From NCBI GenBank assembly GCA_013696665.1, contig JACCYC010000358.1, forward strand, positions 1 to 22,753: 22,753 bases of DNA, in the 5' to 3' direction. Shown in pieces: positions 1-7,507 of this stretch. How positions within the stretch are numbered: the first letter of the stretch is position 1; each line of letters begins with the position of its first letter. A model generated the notes under the pieces. The model was given only the letters and a program-made list of their open reading frames with translations. It was not told the origin of the DNA and searched no databases. The stretch is from Burkholderiaceae bacterium. Its GTDB lineage: Bacteria; Pseudomonadota; Gammaproteobacteria; Burkholderiales; Burkholderiaceae_F. Made by a program: the position numbers and the translations under genes.

Positions 1-14
1 CTGGCGCCACTCAT
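1..14 (-). CDS. TRAP transporter large permease DctM, first codons only (partial)
   Basis: An ATG at 14-12 overlaps the dctQ stop codon by four bases (ATGA) and opens a frame that runs off the window after M-S-G-A. Translational overlap of dctQ with dctM is the usual arrangement in TRAP operons, so this is inferred to be the start of the large 12-helix permease subunit. Only four codons are visible, so the call rests on position. Confidence 0.45.
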
Positions 15-502
15 ACGTGCTGCGCCCGCGTCAGGACCCGCAGGCTGTCCCACATCCGCTCACCGAGAAACACGAGCCACGTAAAGCCGGTCAGCGGCCA
101 GGCGATATGAATCATCCACAGCGGCAGTTCCGCCAGCTCGGAAGTACGGTTCCAGCCGAAGCGAGTGAACTCGATGCCAGCCCACACGAACACCAGTGCC
201 ATTACAAGCACACCGATGCTTGCCATCAGCCTCACTGCGGCTTCAGCGCGCGGTTTAAGACGCGGCCACAGGTCGACTTCGAAATGCGTGCCCTCGCGCA
301 CGCCGATCATCGCGCCGATCATGATCATCCAGATGAATAGAAAGCGCGCCATCTCTTCGGTCCAGATGTAACTCGGGATCAACGCGGTGTAGCGCGAGAA
401 GATTTGCAGCGATACCGGAACGATCAGGATCGCCACCGATACGACGAGCAGCCACGACAGCAGCCAGCTGTAACCGGCGGTGAGTTTGCGCCAGAAGGTC
501 AT
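11..502 (-). CDS. dctQ: TRAP transporter small permease, DctQ family
   Basis: Small membrane subunit of a tripartite ATP-independent periplasmic transporter; it sits in the inner membrane with DctM and helps deliver the solute brought by DctP. The 163-residue product has four hydrophobic segments, roughly residues 10-32, 45-65, 85-110 and 125-147. It also has the family's conserved core, with WTEEMARFLFIWMIMIGA followed by the charged G-x-R-E-G-T-H-F-E-V-D turn. I chose the ATG at 502. An in-frame TTG at 520 would add six residues but starts within the tail of an upstream hairpin. The gene follows dctP on the same strand and its stop overlaps a probable dctM start. The solute cannot be told from this subunit. 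Confidence 0.9.
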   Translation of the reverse strand: MTFWRKLTAGYSWLLSWLLVVSVAILIVPVSLQIFSRYTALIPSYIWTEEMARFLFIWMIMIGAMIGVREGTHFEVDLWPRLKPRAEAAVRLMASIGVLVMALVFVWAGIEFTRFGWNRTSELAELPLWMIHIAWPLTGFTWLVFLGERMWDSLRVLTRAQHV

Positions 503-520
503 CGGGAAGAATTCGAGCAA

Positions 521-557
521 GAAAAAACCACCCCGACATACTGTGCCGGAGTGGTTT
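521..557 (-). terminator. Terminator-like hairpin between dctP and dctQ
   Basis: On the minus strand an 11-bp stem is formed by 547-557 and 525-535 (one G-U pair) around an 11-base loop, followed by a run of six U from 527 to 522. It begins about 15 bases after the dctP stop and ends just before dctQ. This is the form of a rho-independent terminator. Between TRAP genes it would plausibly let most transcripts end after dctP, giving an excess of binding protein over permease. Confidence 0.75.
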
Positions 558-571
558 ATCGCGCGCTAGTG

Positions 572-1546
572 CTATAGCGAGTTGATCTTCGCCAGCAGCT
601 GCTCGGCGCCGATTTCCTTGGCGTATTCAGTCATCACCGGGTCGACCGCTTTCTTCATCGCGGCGCGGTCGGCGAATGGAATGCGCTTGAGCTTGCCCGC
701 CTTCTCAAGGGCGTCGAGCTTGGCGGTGTCCTCACTCGATTCGATCTGCCGACCATAGGCGCCGGCTTCCTTGCCAGCGCGGACAATCGCCTCCTGCAGA
801 TCTTTCGGCAGCTTGTTGAAGGTCTTGGTGGAAAAGCACAGCGGGCGGATCGTAATCGCGTGCTGCGTCATATTGAGGCTGGGGGCGACCTCGAAAAACT
901 TCATCTGTTCGACACCCGCCGCCTCGTTCTCACCCGCCGCAATCACGCCGTTCTGAATCGCGTTGTAGACCTCGTTATAGGCGATCACCGTCGGCGCCAT
1001 GCCTGCCGCCGCAAAAGTCTTGGACCAGATCGGTGCACCCTGCACACGCACCTTCAGGCCCTTCAGCTCGGCCATGTTCTTCACCGCCTTGTTGGCGAAG
1101 ATGTTGCGCGTACCGCCGCCGGCGTAGCCGATCAGCATCACCTCGGCCTTCTGGTTGATTTCGTCGGCGACCGGCTTCAACACGTCGGCGTCAAGCACCT
1201 TGTTCCAGTGGTCCAGGTCCCTGAACAGGAACGGCGCGTCGATAAACGGCGCGGCTTTCGAGAATGTGGACATGTGCGCGGGCGACACGATTGCATAGTC
1301 GACGGCCTTGCCTTGCGCCATGTACTCGAAGTACTGCTTCTCCAGCCCCAGCGCGCTGTTCTTGTGCAGCACGAAGTTGATCGGCTTGCCGTAGTACTTT
1401 TTCACCAGCTCTTCGAACCTCACCATTGCCTTGGTGAAGGCGTGGTCGTCGCTGAACTGCGATGCCCCGTTCAGCGTGATGACCTGTGCGCTGGCGGGAA
1501 GCGCCAATGCGGCCGCAAACGCGGCCAGAATAAATCTGCGTTTCAT
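572..1546 (-). CDS. dctP: TRAP transporter substrate-binding protein, DctP family
   Basis: Periplasmic receptor that captures a solute, typically an organic acid, and hands it to the DctQM permease. The start is the ATG at 1546, preceded by an AGGGGA ribosome site; an earlier in-frame start at 1576 is rejected because it would bury the signal peptide. The 324-residue precursor has a Sec signal (MKRRF, a hydrophobic run, then cleavage after ALPASA). The DctP signature follows: F-A-N-K-A-V-K-N-M-A-E-L-K-G-L-K-V-R-V, with the usual ligand-binding Arg in that strand, then AYNEVYNAIQNGVI and the GENE turn. Length and order fit the family. The ligand is not predictable here. It heads the operon with dctQ and is separated from it by a hairpin. 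Confidence 0.93.
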   Translation of the reverse strand: MKRRFILAAFAAALALPASAQVITLNGASQFSDDHAFTKAMVRFEELVKKYYGKPINFVLHKNSALGLEKQYFEYMAQGKAVDYAIVSPAHMSTFSKAAPFIDAPFLFRDLDHWNKVLDADVLKPVADEINQKAEVMLIGYAGGGTRNIFANKAVKNMAELKGLKVRVQGAPIWSKTFAAAGMAPTVIAYNEVYNAIQNGVIAAGENEAAGVEQMKFFEVAPSLNMTQHAITIRPLCFSTKTFNKLPKDLQEAIVRAGKEAGAYGRQIESSEDTAKLDALEKAGKLKRIPFADRAAMKKAVDPVMTEYAKEIGAEQLLAKINSL

Positions 1547-1768
1547 CTCATGTCCCCTATGACAGTCATAAGCCACAAGGTGCGCGGATTCGCAGGATCG
1601 ATCGGCGTCGCCAGGCAGCGAGCCATTGTCCCAGAAATTGGGTTGTGCACGCGAGCAATAAATTTCGAGGCCGGCGAGGGTTGAAGTTCACGCTCAAGCG
1701 CACGGGTTCAAGCTTCTTTGCCCGCAGACAAGCCTGCGCGACTGGCTCTGTGTTCCAGGCGCACGAAT

Positions 1769-2896
1769 CTAACTCAACGGCCGCGCAATGTCGGTCGTAG
1801 CGTTTCCGGTTGACGCGATTGCCAGGAATTCATGCATTCGCGAAAGTTCAGCATCGAGCTCGCGCTTGAAGGAGCGCTCGCGTGGCGAAGAAGACGCCAC
1901 ATAACCGATTTCGTGGCGGAGCGCGCCGTTGCTGACCGCGAAGTTGCCCCAGCCAATGATCTGGTCGCGCCACAGCAGCGGCAGTGCGTAATAGCCCAGC
2001 TTTCGTTTCTGTGCCGGCGTGTAAGCCTCAAAGCGGTACGCCCACTTCCACAGAATCTCAAAGCGCCGGCGATCCCACACAACCGGATCAAAGGGCGCCA
2101 GAAACCGTACGTTGGATTGGGGGTGCAGGCTGGCTGGCTCCTCGTCCGGCGGCCAATACCAATCCACATCGTCGATCCGTGCATGTGCGAGCCGTTGCCG
2201 TGCACGCAACACCGCGCTCTTCAGTCCCTGCCGCCACTGCGGCACCGCATAACGCAGCCGGCTGATTAATCCCGACAAGCTCGTTGCCGGCAGCGGCGCG
2301 TAGACGCGCACGATCACGTCGACAAGCTGGTCGATACGAACGCGACGCACTGCCGTGGTCAATGGCGCGGCTGCGTGCTCGTGGGCCGAATAAAGGCGAA
2401 TTCCTCCCTTGCGTCGCGCCACGCGCAGCAAACCGCGGTAGTGCATACCGTCGAGCAGGTGGGTGGTCGCGCTAGAGGATCCACCCCAATAGTTCTTCAC
2501 GGTGCCGTGCGCAAAGTGCGCATCGACTTCGCGCGGATGCACGCTGCCGCGCTCGCGCACAAACTCCAGCAGGGCTTGGGCCTGCGCCTTGCGCGTTGGC
2601 GACCACCGAGCGACGGCTGAACGCGGATGCATCAGCGCTTGCAGTTCGGCGGTAACGAAACCGTAGTTGACGAAGAAGTCTTCCGCAATGCCAAGCGCGG
2701 TGTAACGGCGTTCGAGATCGCCGGCGCGATAATTCTTGACGCGATGGCGCAGTGTCAGGTCCTGTGCGCGCGCGGGGGCTCGTATCGGGTCGGCTTGCAC
2801 GAAGCCCATTTTTCCGAGTGCACCTTTAAGCGTGGTCGGCGCAAACAGGCTCCGTGCGACCGCATAGCGCCGCAGGTCATTTAGATCAATTCCCAT
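1769..2896 (-). CDS. ycaQ: YcaQ/AlkX-family winged-helix DNA glycosylase
   Basis: Member of the HTH_42 family; E. coli YcaQ unhooks DNA interstrand crosslinks and excises N7-alkylated purines, and the same role is inferred here. The 375-residue product carries the conserved N-terminal block LRRYAVARSLF (8-18) and then F-V-Q-A-D-P-I. Q34-A-D36 matches the catalytic Gln-x-Asp motif of the YcaQ group (the AlkZ group has Gln-x-Gln). Further family blocks are APARAQDLTLRHR, FFVNYGF, the VKNYWGGSSSATT turn and FLAPFDPVVWDRRR. The start is the ATG at 2896, giving MGIDLNDLRRY, the normal family beginning. The frame stays open upstream to 2980, but that part is out-of-frame antiporter remnant. No clear ribosome site is seen, and the start codon lies within that remnant. 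Confidence 0.88.
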   Translation of the reverse strand: MGIDLNDLRRYAVARSLFAPTTLKGALGKMGFVQADPIRAPARAQDLTLRHRVKNYRAGDLERRYTALGIAEDFFVNYGFVTAELQALMHPRSAVARWSPTRKAQAQALLEFVRERGSVHPREVDAHFAHGTVKNYWGGSSSATTHLLDGMHYRGLLRVARRKGGIRLYSAHEHAAAPLTTAVRRVRIDQLVDVIVRVYAPLPATSLSGLISRLRYAVPQWRQGLKSAVLRARQRLAHARIDDVDWYWPPDEEPASLHPQSNVRFLAPFDPVVWDRRRFEILWKWAYRFEAYTPAQKRKLGYYALPLLWRDQIIGWGNFAVSNGALRHEIGYVASSSPRERSFKRELDAELSRMHEFLAIASTGNATTDIARPLS

Positions 2897-3053
2897 TTGG
2901 GCGGCAACGCAATTCGCGGCAGACCCGGAACAATCGCCAGCGCGATGCGACGACAAGCAATACGGGACTTGGCAGGCCAAACCGGTGCGCTGCGACGTTA
3001 ATCAGGGCTGTAATTGCGAGAACAGCAGCAACGGCGTAGAGGATCGGCTCCAT
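2881..3053 (-). pseudogene. N-terminal remnant of a CPA1-type Na+/H+ antiporter, frameshifted and truncated
   Basis: An ATG at 3053 opens MEPILYAVAAVLAITALINV, then AAHRFGLPSPVLLVV. The homology then moves to another frame as IALAIVPGLPRIALPPKWELI and hits TAA at 2881. Joined, the two halves read as the first transmembrane region of a monovalent cation/proton antiporter, where PSPVLLVVxGIALAxVPGLP is typical. The shift lies near 2949 and would need one base, as from GTC GGC ATC. About 60 of an expected 500 or more residues remain, because the ycaQ gene begins inside the last codons (ATG 2896 lies within the PPKWELI codons). Recognition is by motif, and no activity is possible. Confidence 0.72.
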
Positions 3054-3203
3054 CGATGAATATTAACGGTGGCCCGCACACCGCGTTGATCACCGGTCAT
3101 TTGCTTCCAATGCAAACACGGCAAACATGCTTGAGTCGATTTGCGATGCTAGGCGCGCCCAAATTGCGAGTTTCATCTTGCAAGACGCCGGTACAAATGC
3201 AGC

Positions 3204-4109
3204 ATGCGCCTCATTGCCAAATTTCTAGCGTGCCTGATTCCTGTCGCGGCGGTCAATGCCGCCGACATCGAACGCCGCTGCAACTCAGAAAGCTCGGCGT
3301 GCATCATTGACTTCTCAGGTGAAATCGTCACCGGCGACGCCGAGCGGATGGCCCAGATACTGATCGAGCCGCTGCCGGCTGCAAAGTCCCACATCAGCTC
3401 GCTCGAAATTGATTCGCTTGGCGGCGACGTCGTAGAAGCACTGAGAATTGGCGAACTGGTGCGTCTGAACATGCTCAATGTCTCCATTGCGCGGATCGCG
3501 CGCGGTGACCCCGGTGCGCAACCGCTACGGCGCGGTGCGGGTAGCGACCGCGTGTGCGCGAGCGCCTGCGTGCTGGTGCTGATGAGTGCGCCCGCGCGAT
3601 CGGTCCGCGAGGCAAGGGTCGGCCTGCATCGTCCCCGACTCAGCGCGGAGTTTTACCGGCAGCAGTCGCCTTCGTCGATTGCGCGTGCACACGCCGAGCT
3701 CGACCGCAAGGTTCGCGATACCGTGATCGCAGGGGGAATGCCAACCGATCTGGTCGAACGGATGATGCGGCACGCATCGAACGAGCTTCTCTGGCTAGCA
3801 AGTGGCGAGTTGGCTTCGCTGGACAGCGAAGCCCCCTGGTATCAGGAGATGCAGATCGCGTTGTGCGGAGCCACCGTGCGCAGCGAACGCGTCAGCGCGG
3901 CCTTTCAGTCGTGGCAAGAAGAATCGAGCGAAGCTCCCAGGAGTGACGCGACCGACGCGAGTTGCGGGGTCGGCATCACAACCCGCGAGCAGGCAAAGTT
4001 CCGCGCGGCTCGCCCTCTGATTGCGGCGAAGCAGGGTGGAAGCAAGCGGGTCCTCGCCGTCGTACCCAAGGCGCCGACGCTTCCGAGCGGGGCCGTCTCC
4101 GCGCGCTGA
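3204..4109 (+). CDS. Exported ClpP-fold (SDH/ClpP-like) serine protease-type protein
   Basis: The 301-residue product begins with a signal peptide (MRLIAKFLACLIPVAAVNA). Its core has the ClpP/crotonase-like pattern of the COG3904 type of periplasmic proteins: a Gly-rich oxyanion turn S71-L-G-G-D, then C-A-S120-A-C with the presumed nucleophile, then V-G-L-H142-R-P with the presumed catalytic His. Two Cys flanking S120 could form a disulfide after export. The last 80 residues, after about 215, are low in recognisable structure. Substrate and role are unknown. It leads a plus-strand set with two unrecognised genes and is divergent from the ycaQ/antiporter-remnant strand, with a 150-bp gap for promoters. 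The family call is fairly sure; proteolytic activity is inferred from residues only. Confidence 0.68.
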   Translation: MRLIAKFLACLIPVAAVNAADIERRCNSESSACIIDFSGEIVTGDAERMAQILIEPLPAAKSHISSLEIDSLGGDVVEALRIGELVRLNMLNVSIARIARGDPGAQPLRRGAGSDRVCASACVLVLMSAPARSVREARVGLHRPRLSAEFYRQQSPSSIARAHAELDRKVRDTVIAGGMPTDLVERMMRHASNELLWLASGELASLDSEAPWYQEMQIALCGATVRSERVSAAFQSWQEESSEAPRSDATDASCGVGITTREQAKFRAARPLIAAKQGGSKRVLAVVPKAPTLPSGAVSAR

Positions 4110-4196
4110 CCGGTGTTCGTGCTTAGCGAGTGGCCCGTTCGGCCTAGCCGCTTCGAGTCAGCCGCAGCGAACCGTTAGTCAACCGGCTTTGCGATT

Positions 4197-4691
4197 ATGA
4201 AGACATCAATGACTGCTTCCCGGTTTGAGCCCGACAAGCGCTCCGGCCAATCTCGAGATCCTTCCTTCAACGTGAAAAAGCGTATTGGCTATCGGATATT
4301 TCTTGTCGACGGCGATAATGTTTCGCCGCTGACCAAAACAGCGTTCGACGAATTTTATTTCCGGCGCCAGGCGGTGTTGCAGGCGTGCGCTGGCAAGACG
4401 ATCGACATTGCGACGGTCGTGTGCCGACTCGAAGATGCAAAGCTCAGAGAAATCATTCGCATTTACTGTCAGCGCTTCAAGGTCAAGGGCGACGGCTCGC
4501 TCGACGAACACTATGGCCAACTGCGCTCACCTGCGCCTGCGAGTGCGACTGCGACGTCTCGGCAAGATCCCAAACGCGTGCAGGAGGGTTCGGTACCCGA
4601 GCAGCGTTTGAATGGGCGCGACCTTGCGCAGAGCCTCACGATGATTTCGAGCGCTGCGCAGAAAAAAATTCTCGACGTACTGCGGTTGTAG
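4197..4691 (+). CDS. Uncharacterised protein, 164 residues
   Basis: I do not recognise a family. The product is soluble and basic at its N terminus, has no signal peptide or membrane segment, and carries a compact alpha/beta-looking core at about residues 27-105 (KKRIGYRIFLVDGDN, then an Arg/Lys-rich helical part ending RIYCQRFKVKGDG). A Ser/Ala/Pro-rich linker follows, then a short helical tail ending SAAQKKILDVLRL. It is an intact ATG frame lying 87 bases after the exported protease-like gene and 22 bases before the next gene on the same strand, so co-transcription is likely. Codon use resembles the neighbours. It is probably a real gene, but its function is unknown. Confidence 0.55.
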   Translation: MKTSMTASRFEPDKRSGQSRDPSFNVKKRIGYRIFLVDGDNVSPLTKTAFDEFYFRRQAVLQACAGKTIDIATVVCRLEDAKLREIIRIYCQRFKVKGDGSLDEHYGQLRSPAPASATATSRQDPKRVQEGSVPEQRLNGRDLAQSLTMISSAAQKKILDVLRL

Positions 4692-4713
4692 CAGCACGGC
4701 GTCGGTCACTTCG

Positions 4714-5319
4714 ATGATCTCCGAGTCTGTCAAGCCATGGCTCGTCGGTTTACTCACCGCGAGCTGCATTGGTTATTTTCTTTACGACCGCGCCGCGCGC
4801 CGGCCGGTGGCGTTCGCCGGCACGATCGCAGAGTCTCCGATGCAAGCTACCACGCGTGCTACCGCGTTGGAGCGAGCGGGCTACGCCATCGAACCGGTGG
4901 CTGCCTACACGGTGCGAGCCCGGGTACTGTCCACTGAGCGCTACCGGATGGGCCGCGAGGCGGACTTATCGCCCGTTGATTTTGCGCTGGGCTGGGGGCC
5001 GATGGCCGAGACCGCCGTGCTCGATCGACTAACAATCAGTCAGAGCAATCGCTGGTATCAGTACCGCTGGGAAAATGCACCACCGATCGAGCCTTCGCTC
5101 ATCATCAGCAGTTCCGCCAACACGCATCTGGTGCCGGCCGATGAGGCCATCAAGGATCGGTTACTCAACGTGCGCGCCGGGTCGGTTGTGACGCTGACGG
5201 GCTATCTCGTCAACATCAAGCACGCTGATGGCTGGTCATGGCGCTCATCGCTGCGCCGCGATGACAGCGGCGACGGCTCGTGTGAATTGATGTGGGTCAC
5301 TGACCTTTCGGTCGAGTAA
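4714..5319 (+). CDS. Membrane-anchored conserved hypothetical protein
   Basis: The 201-residue product has one N-terminal membrane segment (about residues 8-24, PWLVGLLTASCIGYFLY) and a soluble domain outside the cytoplasm. That domain has a pattern I have seen in unnamed proteobacterial proteins: FALGWGPM, then LTISQSNRWYQYRW, then SSANTHLVPAD, then a Gly-rich LTGYLVNI, and near the end GWSWRSSLRRDD with GDGSCELMWV. The conserved Trp, Ser and Asp positions suggest a structured binding domain, but no enzyme motif is evident. It follows the preceding unknown gene by 22 bases. Its stop codon lies immediately before the remnant of a YetF-type gene, so the DNA downstream has been rearranged. Function unknown. 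Confidence 0.7.
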   Translation: MISESVKPWLVGLLTASCIGYFLYDRAARRPVAFAGTIAESPMQATTRATALERAGYAIEPVAAYTVRARVLSTERYRMGREADLSPVDFALGWGPMAETAVLDRLTISQSNRWYQYRWENAPPIEPSLIISSSANTHLVPADEAIKDRLLNVRAGSVVTLTGYLVNIKHADGWSWRSSLRRDDSGDGSCELMWVTDLSVE

Positions 5320-5320
5320 C

Positions 5321-5481
5321 AAGAATATTTCGGCTACGTTGAAGGAGCGCATGGCGCAGGCGAGGGTCGACGAGCAGGATGTTCTGACAGCAGCGCGGCA
5401 TCTGCACGGAATAGAAAGCTTGATCAAATTCGCTACGCCGTTCTGGAGCGCAGCGGCGGTATCTCGATCATCCAAAGCAGG
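5321..5481 (+). pseudogene. C-terminal stub of a YetF/DUF421 membrane protein, frameshifted
   Basis: In one frame from 5321 the sequence reads TLKERMAQARVDEQDVLTAA and then RHLHGIE. After a shift at about 5415 it continues in another frame as KLDQIRYAVLERSGGISIIQ. Joined, this is the well-known C-terminal tail of DUF421 (YetF) proteins, usually ending LDQ(V/I)xYAVLERSGGISII. One A missing from the AAA run at 5415-5417 would explain the break. The membrane N-terminal two thirds are absent: the stub begins one base after the stop of the upstream gene. It has no intact reading frame and must be inactive. The remaining 5482-5644 shows no gene. Confidence 0.78.
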
Positions 5482-5644
5482 GCGGCAAGGGTAACTAGAG
5501 GTCCCGCTCCGAGACTTTTTGGGGGCACGCGAGGGGGAAATCCAAACTTGAGCGCGAAGCGTCGCAAATAGACGGGATAGCACGCCCGTAATCCGCGTTT
5601 GAGGGACTTGGGGCTGCGCCACACTGCCCGACACCCTACAAGCC

Positions 5645-7507
5645 GTGAGCGACATGCGAGATATTGCCGACGACGTTTTAATCGACTTGCAGCCGAGCGA
5701 GATCGAGCGCCGTCTGCAGGAATATCAGGCGCTGCTGGCGAATGATTCAGTGGGCATCCTGGTGGTGCGCAACGGTGAATTGAAGCAGTGCAATTCGAGC
5801 GCCGCAAGGTTGTTCGGCTGGCATTCAAGCGAGCTGGTGGGTCGCCCCGCTTCGGTGCTCTTTACTTCCGACGACGAGTTCCAGTCGTTTGCCTGCCGCA
5901 TTAGCGAGGCGCTGTCAGCGGACGGCTCGCCGGCGATTGAATGGCGCACCGTACGTCAAGATGGCTCGCGCTTCTGGGCCCGGCTTCTGGTCAAGAGCAT
6001 CACTCCGGGCGGCCCCGCGGGGGAAACCGTATGGATGGTTGAAGACATCAGTGCGCGCAAGGAAATGGAAGCCGCGCTGAGCAAGGCCCGCGAGGATCTC
6101 GAGCAGCGTGTGCGCGCTGCGCACGACGAGTTGGCATGGTCCAACGAACGCCTTGTTGCCGAGCTCTACGAGCGCAGTGAGGTCGAAGAGCGGGCACGCC
6201 GGATCTCGCTTTACGACGAGCTGACGGAATTGCCCAATCGCCGCCTGCTGGAGTCGCGCCTGGATGAAGCGGTGCGCAATCATCAACTGGGTGGCGACCG
6301 CCTGGCCGTGCTGGTCATCGACATCGATGAGTTCACCAAGCTCAACGATGCGCTTGGTCACCGGGTGGGAGACGCGTTGCTGTGCGCCACCGCCGACCGC
6401 CTGGTTGAAACCGTCCGCACGTCTGATCTGGTGGCACGTACCGGTGGCGACCAGTTTTCGATCGTGCTCGGACGGCTGCGCCACGTCGAAGACGCCGTCA
6501 ACGTTGCGACCAAACTTGCAGAGTTGCTGTCGGCGCCGTTCGAAATCGACGCCGAACAGGTTAACGTGACCGTAAGTGTCGGCGCCGCGCTTTTTCCAAG
6601 CGACGGTGCAAGTCCCGAATTGCTCTTGCGCAATGCGGACGCCGCGTTGTCTTTCGCGAAATCGCGTGGCCGCGGCAACGTGCAGCTTTTTGAGCCGCGC
6701 ATGAATTCGGACATGGTCCGCCGACTTCAGATTGAAGCGGGCTTGAGGCAGGCGCTCGACAACCACGGATTTGAAATCCACTTTCAGCCCCGAATCGACT
6801 TGCAGACCCGCAAGCTCGTCGGTGCAGAGGCATTCGTGCGCTGGATCGATCCGGTGCATGGCCTGCAGGAGCCGGCCGCCTTTATCGCCGTGGCCGAGGA
6901 CACCGGTTTGATCCTGCCGATCGGAGAGGTCGTGCTGCGGCAGGCATGCACAGCCGCAATGCAATGGACCGAAGCGGGACTTGGGGAATTGATCGTCAGC
7001 GTCAATCTCTCGCCACGCGAATTCCGCGGCAGATCATTGTTGCCGATGGTGAGTCAGGTGCTGATCGATTCACGGCTCGACGCCGAGCGGTTGCAGGTCG
7101 AAATCACCGAAGCCAGCTTGATGCGGGATGGCGAAAAGGCCGAACAGGTGTTGTCCGGCCTTCATGCAATGGGCGTCAAGATCGCACTCGACAACTTTGG
7201 CACCGGCTATTCGAGCCTGTCGAACTTGCGCCGGTTTCCGGTCGACGTGATCAAGATTGACGGCCAGTTCGTACGCGCAGGACCGAACGATCCGGCCGAT
7301 TGCAAGATAGTGGCCGCACTGACGAGCCTTGCGCGCGGCCTCGGCCTGCGCGTTGTCGCCGAGGGCGTCGAAACGCAAGCACAGTTGTCTTTCGTCAGAG
7401 ACTGCGGCTGCAACGAAGCGCAGGGCTTCCTGCTTGGGCGGCCGCTGACGTCAGCGGGCTTCGTCGAGTTTGCAAACTCTTTGCGGAAAACGCCCAAAGC
7501 GACTTAA
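5645..7507 (+). CDS. PAS-GGDEF-EAL protein (c-di-GMP synthesis/breakdown), motifs partly degenerate
   Basis: A 620-residue cytoplasmic protein with no membrane segment. It has a PAS domain at about 25-145, a coiled coil at 145-185, GGDEF at about 188-350 and EAL at about 372-615. In GGDEF the metal-binding D226 and an intact RxxD inhibitory site (R258-D261) are present, but the signature reads G-G-D-Q-F (267-271). In EAL the signature is E395-A-F, and the loop-6 pair is D516-N517 rather than Asp-Asp. N454, E486, K537, E573 and Q593 are conserved. The protein may therefore bind or sense c-di-GMP, or keep weak activity. The start taken is GTG at 5645; an ATG at 5654 is equally possible, and neither has a good ribosome site. 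The PAS ligand is unknown. Confidence 0.92.
   Translation: MSDMRDIADDVLIDLQPSEIERRLQEYQALLANDSVGILVVRNGELKQCNSSAARLFGWHSSELVGRPASVLFTSDDEFQSFACRISEALSADGSPAIEWRTVRQDGSRFWARLLVKSITPGGPAGETVWMVEDISARKEMEAALSKAREDLEQRVRAAHDELAWSNERLVAELYERSEVEERARRISLYDELTELPNRRLLESRLDEAVRNHQLGGDRLAVLVIDIDEFTKLNDALGHRVGDALLCATADRLVETVRTSDLVARTGGDQFSIVLGRLRHVEDAVNVATKLAELLSAPFEIDAEQVNVTVSVGAALFPSDGASPELLLRNADAALSFAKSRGRGNVQLFEPRMNSDMVRRLQIEAGLRQALDNHGFEIHFQPRIDLQTRKLVGAEAFVRWIDPVHGLQEPAAFIAVAEDTGLILPIGEVVLRQACTAAMQWTEAGLGELIVSVNLSPREFRGRSLLPMVSQVLIDSRLDAERLQVEITEASLMRDGEKAEQVLSGLHAMGVKIALDNFGTGYSSLSNLRRFPVDVIKIDGQFVRAGPNDPADCKIVAALTSLARGLGLRVVAEGVETQAQLSFVRDCGCNEAQGFLLGRPLTSAGFVEFANSLRKTPKAT

Noticed and set aside
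860..1684. 274-codon plus-strand open frame opposite dctP
   Set aside because: It is antisense to a clearly recognised DctP gene, its composition is His/Arg-rich as expected from a high-GC shadow, and it has no ribosome site or family motif.
1685..1768. Terminator after ycaQ (CGCAG/CTGCG stem near 1723-1740)
   Set aside because: The stem is only five base pairs and neither strand has a U-run after it.
5245..5655. 136-codon minus-strand frame across the gap before the c-di-GMP gene
   Set aside because: It runs antisense through the end of a conserved gene and the DUF421 remnant, and the product resembles nothing; the plus-strand remnant explains the region better.
5915..6964. 349-codon minus-strand frame opposite the GGDEF-EAL gene
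   Set aside because: It lies wholly within the recognised coding sequence on the other strand, and its protein shows no recognisable motif; it is a shadow of high-GC codon use.
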